A stretch of DNA of 64,000 bases from CAYNJG01 sp964397295 (lineage in GTDB: Bacteria; Planctomycetota; Planctomycetia; Pirellulales; Pirellulaceae): contig CAYNJG010000002.1 in NCBI GenBank assembly GCA_964397295.1, positions 21,829 to 85,828 of the forward strand, given 5' to 3'. The translations under genes and the position numbers were made by a program. Below the pieces are notes generated by a model, which was not told the DNA's origin, searched no databases, and saw nothing but the letters and a program-made list of their open reading frames with translations. Below, piece by piece: positions 10,810-18,217 of the stretch (the stretch's first letter is position 1; the number at the start of each line of letters is the position of its first letter).

Positions 10810-11195
10810 CTCGGCGCCCAAAACACTAAGTGGTTGCCGGATGGATCGTAGAGATTCAGATCCGTTTTCCGTTCTTCGTACCGAGGATCATCAATATCAG
10901 GCGTCGTGAATTCGGTGTTCTTCGAACACAGATGCCAGTGGAATGCCTCGAGCTCCTTCACCGGAATGCGCACTTCGCAAACGGGCGCGTCCTGTTCCGC
11001 GTGACCATTTAAGTGAAGAAAGGAGGCACCAAGATGAATCTGCATGTAGAGCGGTGATTGACTATCGTCGTTAAAACGATGCTCCCAATCGACTTTATAG
11101 CCAAGGTAGTCGATGTAGAAGGCTTTCGATTTCTTTTCATCCAACATTCGAATGACCGGAATCGACGAATGGATTTCAAATTCTTGTTGGTTCAT
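10794..11195 (-). CDS. VOC (glyoxalase/bleomycin-resistance-like) protein
   Basis: Encodes 133 residues from the ATG at 11195. A longer frame begins with TTG at 11237 but adds only a charged segment. The beta-alpha-beta-beta-beta modules of the vicinal-oxygen-chelate fold are visible, with IPVIRMLDEKKSKAFYIDYLGY at the start of module one split across a helix, and LYDPSGNHLVFW at the end of module two. Such proteins act as lyases, dioxygenases or binding proteins for antibiotics or aldehydes; the function here is not determined. It meets the PEP-CTERM gene tail to tail with a 16-base overlap. Confidence 0.78.
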   Translation of the reverse strand: MNQQEFEIHSSIPVIRMLDEKKSKAFYIDYLGYKVDWEHRFNDDSQSPLYMQIHLGASFLHLNGHAEQDAPVCEVRIPVKELEAFHWHLCSKNTEFTTPDIDDPRYEERKTDLNLYDPSGNHLVFWAPSYLTD

Positions 11196-11717
11196 CGCTT
11201 CATCTTGATCGGCACGAAACTTTTTTCGATCCGCCAATCTTAGCGACTACCTAGTTACTTGGCTGGACCCCGGAGTCTTTCTGCCGTTGAGCAGGATTTT
11301 GATCTGTTGCAAGAATCGCGAAATTTGAGGTCAAAAAATCCAGTAACCGCTCACTCTCCTCGTAGGAGGTGACGTTCTTTAGCTGCCCGTTCTCCTCGCC
11401 CCATACCTGGGCACTGCGGAGTTGTCGACTTCGGCCAGACTGGATTCCAGCCTGCCTACCACGCAATTTTGGGTATTGCGGTAAAACCCAAGCTCGCAGT
11501 CATCGCCACGAACTGTGGTGATCGAGCAACCATTTGGTTGCCTTTTGTCTAGGGCGGTAGGGATAGAAACGAATCGTAGGCCCGTTTTCCGACGGCAATC
11601 TTTCTGGTGGGCAATGTCGCTGATGAAGAAACTAATGATCGAGGTATAATTAGGAAGCAACCTGCAACCTTGGAGAGTTCAGTCTGCTTTCGCTCCATTT
11701 TGTGTTTTTGAGGCCGT
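11196..11717. other. Intergenic region, possibly with a decayed gene end
   Basis: No confident gene is present. On the minus strand two short frames in different phases abut at about 11460: one reads ELGFYRNTQNCVVGR and the other continues VWGEENGQLKNVTSYEE to a stop at 11251. Together they have the look of a frameshifted gene relic, but the family was not recognised. The promoter and ribosome site of the next plus-strand gene must lie near 11690. Confidence 0.3.
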
Positions 11718-14081
11718 ATGGCATTCGCCAATTTTTCTGTGATCGCACTCGGTAGCCTACTTATGGGCGTACCGGTTTTGCTGCATCTGATGATGAAGAA
11801 ACGGCCGACGCACCAGCTGTTTCCGGCTATGCGATTCTTGCAACAGAAGCAAATCTCCAACCAGCGATCCATGAGACTGCGGCATTGGTTACTTTTGGCG
11901 TTGAGAATCGCAGCCATCGGGTTGCTTGCCGCACTCTTTGCCAGACCTAGTGTCGATTCGGTTACCAGCGGATTTTGGCTGAAAGCACTGATGTTGGGCG
12001 TGCTCTGCCCGTTTGCAATTATCGCGACGGTCTATTGCTGGAATGAAAACAAAAGCATGTTGCTGCTGGGAAGTTTCGGACTGCTAAGCGCGATCATGCT
12101 GCTAGGCCTGATTTATTTCGGGTATCGAAGTCTCACGTCTCGCGGCCTAAAAAACATCGGCGACGAAAACGCACCGGTTGCGGCAGCACTGGTTTTCGAT
12201 GCTTCACCACGGATGGGTTTGAGACATCAAAACCTGACGAGGCTGGAAGAAGCCCAGCAAGTCGCTCGTGATCTCTTAAAACAGTTACCGACCGATAGCG
12301 AAGTTGCGATCATTGATGCGTCGGGCCCCGGCGTCTTTTCCGTGGACATCGGAAACGCTGCCAACATGGTCGATAGCTTGCAAGTGTTGGGTAGCGAGTA
12401 TCCGTTGTACGAACTAGTGCAACGTGCGGTGGACTTGGTTGCAAAGCGTGACGACAAACGACAAGAAGTTTACGTTTTGACCGACCTCAGCGAAAACGTC
12501 TGGGCGGGCAAGTTCGAGTCCTTGAAATCGAAGCTCGAGCAACAACCCGAACTCTCGCTTTTTGTCGTCGATGTCGGTTCGCAGTTGCCACGCAACGCTC
12601 AATTGGGTGAGCTCAAGCTGAACGCCGATTCACTGGCTGCCGGGCAGCCACTGCGAATCGATTCGAGCTTAAAAACGCTCAACATCGACGAACAAGAAAT
12701 CTCCGTCGAAGTCTTGATCGAAACGCAGGATGATACGCGACCAGTGATCGTCGATGGGGAAGTACTGCTTCCGGATTCCGTACGACGTCGTCGCATTCAA
12801 GTTGCGCTTAACAGCGAAGCGGAGATCCCGTTGTCGTTCAAAGAGTTGCGGGGGCTTCCATCTGGCATAAGCCATGGGCAAGTTCGGCTTAGCTCACAAG
12901 ATGGCTTGGCCATCGACAACACTCGTTACTTCACGATCGAAGTTCGGCCACCGCTTCCCGTGCTGCTGGTGACTTCAAACGGCGCCGAAGCAAAGTACGT
13001 CGAGCAGTCCATTAGTCCGACAGAACTTCGCAAGGAAAATGAGCATGCATTTGACTGTCATGTCATTAACGCGAATGAGCTGCTGTCTCAGCCATTGGAC
13101 GACTACTCGGCGATTGCTTTGCTTGATCCGACGCCGCTACCAGCAACGCATTGGAAACGACTCGAAGAATACGTGCGACGTGGCGGCGGGCTGGCAAACT
13201 TCCTTGGTCGTAACGCTTCACCGAAAGATGAATTCAACGCAGTGGCGAAACCGATTCTGCCTGGACCGCTCGGTGTACAGTGGCGCACCGCGAAAGACGA
13301 CGTGCTTTTCGTTAGGTTGGAAAATACCGCTCATCCGATGTTGAGTCAGTTCCGTGGCAGTGAGACTATCATCAACTGGGATGACTCTCCTATCTTTCGG
13401 CATTGGTCGATAGAAGAAATGAAGCCCGGCGCGAACGTGATCGCTCGATTTAGCAACGACCAGCCGGCCATCATCGAAACGATCATTGGCTCGGGGCGAG
13501 TGTTAACCATGACGACGCCTGTTTCCGATCAGCGTAACAATCCCCAGCGTCCTGGATGGAACTATTTACCCACCAGCGAATACAATTTGCCCTTCTTCAT
13601 GTTGATGTACGGCATGTTTCCGTATTTGGCCAACCAATCTGCCGAACAATGGAATCACAGTGTCGGCGAGGTTGTTGAGTTGCCGATGCAAGAATCGGAA
13701 CTGGACGCAACTTGGCAGTTGTTCACGCCGCAATTGGATTGGCAGAACATTCGCAGCGAGAATAGCAAACTAGTCATTCCCGCGACCAACAATTCGGGCC
13801 ACTATCGACTGCGACTCGACCAAGAACGCACGACGGGGTTCTCGACAAATCTGTCAACTGCAGCAACACAAGTAAATCGACTCGATCCGGAAAAACTCGA
13901 TGATATCCTGGGCGAGGATCGCTACACGCTGGCGCGAGGTACAAAAGAAATCAATCGAGGCATTGGACGGGCTCGCGTTGGCCGTGAGCTGTTTCCGTTT
14001 CTCATGCTCTGTGTTGTTGGAATCTTGGTCATGGAATACCTTGTATCGAATCGGTTCTACGGCACGGCCACCGCAGCGTAG
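11718..14081 (+). CDS. BatA-domain membrane protein with degenerate VWA-like domain
   Basis: Encodes 787 residues. The N-terminus is a BatA/aerotolerance-regulator domain (about residues 1-85): a short helix, then LMMKKRPTHQLFPAMRFL, then a helix with LRHWLLLALRIAAIGLL. Two further helices lie near residues 90-135. A von Willebrand A-like domain follows (about 155-300), but its metal-site motif reads DASPRMG rather than DxSxS, so metal binding is doubtful. The rest is a beta-rich and glutamine-amidotransferase-like region, and a final helix near residue 760 gives a membrane anchor at each end. It precedes a second VWA protein by 51 bases, and the pair is probably an operon. The role is unknown; related Bat operons occur with MoxR ATPases. 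Confidence 0.78.
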   Translation: MAFANFSVIALGSLLMGVPVLLHLMMKKRPTHQLFPAMRFLQQKQISNQRSMRLRHWLLLALRIAAIGLLAALFARPSVDSVTSGFWLKALMLGVLCPFAIIATVYCWNENKSMLLLGSFGLLSAIMLLGLIYFGYRSLTSRGLKNIGDENAPVAAALVFDASPRMGLRHQNLTRLEEAQQVARDLLKQLPTDSEVAIIDASGPGVFSVDIGNAANMVDSLQVLGSEYPLYELVQRAVDLVAKRDDKRQEVYVLTDLSENVWAGKFESLKSKLEQQPELSLFVVDVGSQLPRNAQLGELKLNADSLAAGQPLRIDSSLKTLNIDEQEISVEVLIETQDDTRPVIVDGEVLLPDSVRRRRIQVALNSEAEIPLSFKELRGLPSGISHGQVRLSSQDGLAIDNTRYFTIEVRPPLPVLLVTSNGAEAKYVEQSISPTELRKENEHAFDCHVINANELLSQPLDDYSAIALLDPTPLPATHWKRLEEYVRRGGGLANFLGRNASPKDEFNAVAKPILPGPLGVQWRTAKDDVLFVRLENTAHPMLSQFRGSETIINWDDSPIFRHWSIEEMKPGANVIARFSNDQPAIIETIIGSGRVLTMTTPVSDQRNNPQRPGWNYLPTSEYNLPFFMLMYGMFPYLANQSAEQWNHSVGEVVELPMQESELDATWQLFTPQLDWQNIRSENSKLVIPATNNSGHYRLRLDQERTTGFSTNLSTAATQVNRLDPEKLDDILGEDRYTLARGTKEINRGIGRARVGRELFPFLMLCVVGILVMEYLVSNRFYGTATAA

Positions 14082-14132
14082 TCCGCCCCTTCACGTGATG
14101 TGGCAAAAGCTGGAAGCGATCGCGACGAATCA

Positions 14133-16403
14133 ATGAGTGCATCCTGGCAACTGCAACCGATCTTTGGCAGCTATTTATTAGTGGCCGCATTGGTGGCGGT
14201 CATGTTGTTGCTGCTCTTTATCTCGCCAACGTTCGGTCAACTTTCGAAGCCACGCAAACGCTGGCTAGTAATTCTACGCTCCGCGATTGCGATCTTACTC
14301 GCCATCGGAATGCTTCGCCCAGCGCTTGTGAAGACGGATCGGCAAACGCAACAAGCACTCGTGCTAGTCCTATTCGATGCCAGTCGCAGCATGGACTACC
14401 GCGACGGCGACGGCGGGAAAACGCGATGGGATGACCAACAGTCGTTGCTACGCGCAGCCATCCCACATTTAGAAGCAATGGGTGATGACTTCGAAGTCGA
14501 GCTCGTAGCATTCTCTAGCGGCATCGAGCCGCAACCGAAAGCCAACAACAAACTGAGCATCTTCGCGAAGCCAATCGGTGGTGAAACGGACATCGGCCAG
14601 GCCATCAATGAAGTACTGCAACGACATCTCGGCAAACGTCTAGCAGGCGTAATCCTCATCAGCGACGGTGCCCAGCGAGCCATCGTTGCAGAGACGCCTC
14701 CGCAGCAAGCAGCCAAGCAACTCGATCGCCGCGCGACGCCGCTTTACACGATTGCGATCGGTCGGTCACGGGATCAATCACAATCTCGCGATGTCGCGAT
14801 CGAGAACTTACAGGACGAGTATTCGGTCTTCGTTAAAAATGAGTTTGCACTGCGAGTCGGAATCAAGATCCAGGGCTACGTCAACAAGCCGATACCGGTA
14901 ACACTGGTAGTAGAAGACGAACAAGGCAACCGAGAAAATGCGGGGACACGAGAATTGGTTGCCAGCCAAGGTAGCCAGGTCGTGATGGCGGACTTCAATT
15001 ATCGAGCGGAAAAAGCAGGACAATATCGACTGTACGTCGAAGCCGAACGGCAAGAAGGCGAGCTGATCGAAAACAACAGTGCAACCGCATTCCTAAAAGT
15101 TCGCGATGGCGGACTTCGTGTTTTGTTGCTTAGTAGCAGTCTACTTCAGGAACCCAAGTTTATTCGCCGATCGTTGGATGAGTCTCAAGAAATCGAGCTC
15201 GACTACCAACTCATTAACGTCCTCACACGTCCGAATTGGCCGATCGACATCGAATCACGGGTCACCCTTTCGGACTACGACGTGTTCATAGTAGGTGACC
15301 TGGATGTCAGCGCGCTTGCACAGAAGAACTGGGCAACAATCGCAGAACTCGTCGAAGCGGGACGAGGATTCATGATGTACGGCGGATTCCACAGCTTCGG
15401 ACCGGGCGGCTATGCCAGCACGCCAGTAGGCGACATGCTTCCTGTGGAGCTAACGCGCATTGAACGAGAGCCAGATCCGACGAAAGCAACTCGCACCGAT
15501 CGACATTTGGCGGGCGATATAAAAGTTGTCCCAACGACAACAAGCTCAATCACCCACTTGGCTCCCGATGATGAAAACATCCAAGCGTGGGCTGAATTAA
15601 AGCCCATGCCTGGCGCCAACAAATTCGACCAGCTCAAAGATCAAGCCGTCGTGATCGCACAAACAGAAGACGGCCAACCGCTTCTTCTCCAAAGCAGCTA
15701 TGTAGGCGGTCGAATCCTAGCGTCAGCTTTCGACTCGACGTATCGCTGGTGGCAGTATGGCCAGCAAGAAGCCCACAAACGATATTGGCGACAGGCAATT
15801 CTGTGGCTTGCAAGAAGAGACAAACAAGAAGCGAACAGCGTCTTTATCGATCTGCCACAACGACGCTTCATGGCCAGGTCGAAAGTCACATTCACCACTG
15901 GGCTTACAGACGAAGTCGGCGATTCCATCTTGGATGCAGATTTAAATGCAACACTGACGCTCCCAGACGGTCAAACTGTCGTAGTACCGCTTGCAAATAC
16001 AGAAGCCGGATTTCAAGGAGTAGTCCCAGCGACACAAACGGACAATGCCGGAGTCTATCGAATCCAAGTCCAGGCACTCGACGGTCAGAACATTATCGCT
16101 TCAAGCTATTCCGATATCGTGATCGTCAAAGAAGACTTTGAGCTAAGCGATCCGGCAGCGAACCCAGGACTGCTAGATTTGCTTGCGAAGATAACATCTC
16201 GCGTCGGTGGAAAAGCGATCGCGCCCGAACAGCTTCTGAGTTTGATCGACGACATCAAAGCGAACCCACCGCAAAACGAACTCGAGCTGCAATCCAAATG
16301 GCAACTCGGCGATACATGGTGGGACGCATGGGGCGCTTTTGGGATGCTCGTGGCGCTGCTGAGTGTTGAATGGTTCCTTCGAAAGAAATGGGGACTCGTA
16401 TAG
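14133..16403 (+). CDS. Membrane-anchored VWA/glutamine-amidotransferase-like protein
   Basis: Encodes 756 residues from the ATG at 14133. An in-frame GTG at 14100 would add 11 charged residues and cannot be excluded. Helices at about residues 13-35 and 45-62 anchor the N-terminus. A VWA domain (about 75-240) has an intact MIDAS start, DASRS, followed by a later Thr (GGETDIG) and Asp (ISDGA), so metal-dependent ligand binding is plausible. The middle holds a region like the periplasmic glutamine-amidotransferase-like domain of planctomycete VWA proteins (MMYGGFHSFGPGGY). A final helix near residue 735 returns to the membrane. It lies downstream of the BatA-type gene and is likely its partner. 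Confidence 0.8.
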   Translation: MSASWQLQPIFGSYLLVAALVAVMLLLLFISPTFGQLSKPRKRWLVILRSAIAILLAIGMLRPALVKTDRQTQQALVLVLFDASRSMDYRDGDGGKTRWDDQQSLLRAAIPHLEAMGDDFEVELVAFSSGIEPQPKANNKLSIFAKPIGGETDIGQAINEVLQRHLGKRLAGVILISDGAQRAIVAETPPQQAAKQLDRRATPLYTIAIGRSRDQSQSRDVAIENLQDEYSVFVKNEFALRVGIKIQGYVNKPIPVTLVVEDEQGNRENAGTRELVASQGSQVVMADFNYRAEKAGQYRLYVEAERQEGELIENNSATAFLKVRDGGLRVLLLSSSLLQEPKFIRRSLDESQEIELDYQLINVLTRPNWPIDIESRVTLSDYDVFIVGDLDVSALAQKNWATIAELVEAGRGFMMYGGFHSFGPGGYASTPVGDMLPVELTRIEREPDPTKATRTDRHLAGDIKVVPTTTSSITHLAPDDENIQAWAELKPMPGANKFDQLKDQAVVIAQTEDGQPLLLQSSYVGGRILASAFDSTYRWWQYGQQEAHKRYWRQAILWLARRDKQEANSVFIDLPQRRFMARSKVTFTTGLTDEVGDSILDADLNATLTLPDGQTVVVPLANTEAGFQGVVPATQTDNAGVYRIQVQALDGQNIIASSYSDIVIVKEDFELSDPAANPGLLDLLAKITSRVGGKAIAPEQLLSLIDDIKANPPQNELELQSKWQLGDTWWDAWGAFGMLVALLSVEWFLRKKWGLV

Positions 16404-16430
16404 CCAGCCGCACTTTTCTTAGCGCATAAA

Positions 16431-16465
16431 GAAAGCGGGAACGGTGCTGGGTTCACCGTCCCGCT
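16431..16465 (-). terminator. Hairpin terminator reading leftward, after the small gene
   Basis: Arms AGCGGGAACGGTG and CACCGTCCCGCT pair with a single bulged A and enclose a 7-base loop. On the minus strand the stem is followed by TTTCTTTAT; on the plus strand there is no T run. It therefore fits best as the terminator of the minus-strand small gene that ends 17 bases before it, though it may also stop readthrough from the VWA operon. Confidence 0.65.
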
Positions 16466-16481
16466 GGGAGAAAAGTTTCAT

Positions 16482-16589
16482 TCAACACTGGGATGAAGAA
16501 TGAAAGGAGGCACCGTCAGATTTGCAGTTACACTGCGGTGCGGTCATTTCAGGCACCTCCGCGATCTGGGATAGTTTTAGTGCTTTCAG
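16482..16589 (-). CDS. Candidate small Cys-containing peptide gene
   Basis: A minus-strand frame of 35 codons runs from a CTG at 16589 to a TGA at 16482-16484. The Shine-Dalgarno TAAGGAGGTGA directly upstream is complementary over 11 bases to the usual 16S rRNA 3' end. Inside the frame an ATG at 16547 has its own site (GGAGG, 8 bases upstream) and would give a 21-residue peptide beginning MTAPQCNCKSDG. The 14 residues in front (LKALKLSQIAEVPE) look like an amphipathic leader. The C-terminal part is rich in Ser and contains three Cys, two of them as CxC. A sigma-54-like promoter lies 30 bases upstream of the ribosome site and a terminator 17 bases downstream. Function is unknown: a small regulatory, metal-binding or modified peptide are all possible. 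Too short for ordinary gene callers. Confidence 0.5.
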   Translation of the reverse strand: MKALKLSQIAEVPEMTAPQCNCKSDGASFHSSSQC

Positions 16590-16639
16590 TTCACCTCCTT
16601 AGTAGTTTTCTTTGTTCCGTGTTCTACGAGATATCTCTT

Positions 16640-16657
16640 ATGCAAGCGCTGTGCCAG
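16640..16657 (-). promoter_or_regulatory. Sigma-54 (RpoN) type -24/-12 promoter for the small gene
   Basis: The minus strand reads CTGGCACAGCGCTTGCAT, one base away from the consensus TGGCACR-N4-TTGCA/T. GG and GC are separated by exactly ten bases. The expected start of transcription is near 16630, giving a leader of about 30 bases before the Shine-Dalgarno and a transcript of roughly 200 bases to the terminator. Confidence 0.6.
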
Positions 16658-16756
16658 AAGCTGAGAGCACGGGCGAATAAACTGCCATCCCTGTTCACCG
16701 CGAAAAACGCTTTGACGTATTTCGATTTCTAATAGTCGCGAAAATGGGTTGCATGT

Positions 16757-16805
16757 TTCTTAGGCAAACGTTGCTTAGGAATCAGTTGCGGCCAAGCGCT
16801 AAGAA
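16757..16805. promoter_or_regulatory. Inverted repeat upstream of the sigma-54-like promoter
   Basis: TTCTTAG at 16757-16763 is repeated in inverted orientation as CTAAGAA at 16799-16805, with a related GCTTAGGAA between them at 16773-16781. The elements lie about 100-150 bases upstream of the -24 box, the normal distance for an enhancer-binding activator site. The region also directly follows the J-like gene's stop, so a transcript-end structure for that gene is an alternative. Confidence 0.3.
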
Positions 16806-16859
16806 TCCATATGCTCGGTGCTAGCATTGCAAACTCGTCAGTGAGACCGACGATCAGAA

Positions 16860-18128
16860 TTACTTTGTTAGGTCATAATCGTCGTCTAAAACAAGTGGTA
16901 GATCGGCAAGATCTGCCCCATCACGTTCTGCTTCCTGCCAGACCTTCTTTGCCTCTTCCTCGCTATATTCGGAAGAGACAGCCATCATCGCCCCGCGAAA
17001 TACTTTCGTAGAAGCCGCATTCTTGTCGAACCAACTATCTGCAAGCCAAACGCGAAACCACATCGGCAGATTGTCGCGTTGATAAGTTCGATTCTGACCT
17101 TGTGAGCGGACGACAAGTTGCCGGTCATTGATTTCGATCAGCATCACCGTTCGTTCGCCAATCGTTAATTCATTTCCACTTTGAAGTCGGTCCAGCGCAT
17201 CGTCAACGGCTTTCCAATATTCCGACGCGTAATCCGTCAGCATAGATAGCCGTTCACGTTTTTCGTGATCTTTCTCCCTTGCTGGCATCGTCTTCGCCTT
17301 CGCAAGTAGTCGTTTGGCTTCTGCGAACTCTTGGTTTTCCAAGGCAGCTCTTGCATCCGACAGGACGCTGCCGAACTCCCTCAATTGATCAGCGGTCGGC
17401 GTGGGTCGAGTTGGCCGATTTTCCATCATCGAGTCGGAGGGCATTCCAGTCTCCGTCTCGTTGTCCCACTTACGGGAATCAACCGGATCGGGAGTAGCAT
17501 CACGCGGGGGTGCGGAGTCGGGGTCATCGAGTACTGCAACATCGGTGTCGTTCACCAAACCAGGTTCACGGACCGTCGTCGTGCCTGACTCCCTCGGGAC
17601 ATCCTTGGATTGAGCCACCGATCCATTGCCAATCCCCAGTACCGACTGGCCGAATGGGGTCTGCGTGAGTACCAAGTAGCAGATGCCGAGGATGCTTATG
17701 ACGCCCAGCAATCCGCAAAGCCACACCATGCCGCGCTGTTGCGTTTGCTTTTTGTAACGCTGCGAAACGCTGACCTTCCTTTTTGCCTTTGGATCAATTT
17801 TCACCACCGACCGAACTTTGGGCGCTCCCGTTTCAACGACTGGTGGCGTCGCCAGTTCGGCCTTCGTAAGCTTGTCGTCGTATTTCTTGCGTAGCTTAGG
17901 GTCCAAAAGAATCTTTGCACCGCGTTTGATCTGCGTAACTAGTCGTTGCTTGAGCGCCTCACGCGACGAGTCTTTAACATCCTCGATTTTACGAATTCGT
18001 CGTTTCGCCTGGTGCCGAATCTCTTCTGCATCAGATTCACTCGGCGAAACACCAAGCAACTGGTAGTATGTTGGCTTGTCGGTCACTTCAAGATCAAGCC
18101 AATCACGGTATGGATTAAAGTCACTCAC
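16860..18128 (-). CDS. Membrane protein with degenerate J-like N-terminus
   Basis: Encodes 422 residues. The start resembles planctomycete J-domain-like proteins (NPYRDWL ... TYYQLLGVSPSESD, then basic helices and LLDPKLRKKYDD, about residues 5-85). The HPD tripeptide that stimulates Hsp70 is absent, so ordinary co-chaperone activity is unlikely. A basic linker precedes one transmembrane helix (about 133-155). A low-complexity Asp/Pro/Thr linker, a helical segment (about 240-300) and a small C-terminal beta-rich region like an SHD1 domain (about 315-370) follow. The topology puts the J-like part in the cytoplasm. Function is unknown. It is divergent from the glutamate dehydrogenase gene. Confidence 0.72.
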   Translation of the reverse strand: MSDFNPYRDWLDLEVTDKPTYYQLLGVSPSESDAEEIRHQAKRRIRKIEDVKDSSREALKQRLVTQIKRGAKILLDPKLRKKYDDKLTKAELATPPVVETGAPKVRSVVKIDPKAKRKVSVSQRYKKQTQQRGMVWLCGLLGVISILGICYLVLTQTPFGQSVLGIGNGSVAQSKDVPRESGTTTVREPGLVNDTDVAVLDDPDSAPPRDATPDPVDSRKWDNETETGMPSDSMMENRPTRPTPTADQLREFGSVLSDARAALENQEFAEAKRLLAKAKTMPAREKDHEKRERLSMLTDYASEYWKAVDDALDRLQSGNELTIGERTVMLIEINDRQLVVRSQGQNRTYQRDNLPMWFRVWLADSWFDKNAASTKVFRGAMMAVSSEYSEEEAKKVWQEAERDGADLADLPLVLDDDYDLTK

Positions 18129-18217
18129 GGCGCTATGTTTTTCTGTCTAAGTTGGCAATGCAAATCGTATCATAGCTCACTGACATCATTGAATCACTTG
18201 CAGAATGGAGACTGTTG

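Noticed and set aside
16591..16601. TCACCTCCTTA on the plus strand, identical to a 16S rRNA 3' tail
   Set aside because: Only 11 bases match and no further 16S sequence is present; it is better explained as the complement of a perfect Shine-Dalgarno on the minus strand.
16493..16732. 79-codon plus-strand frame in the 16.4-16.8 kb gap
   Set aside because: It is antisense to the candidate small gene and its promoter, and lacks a good start context.
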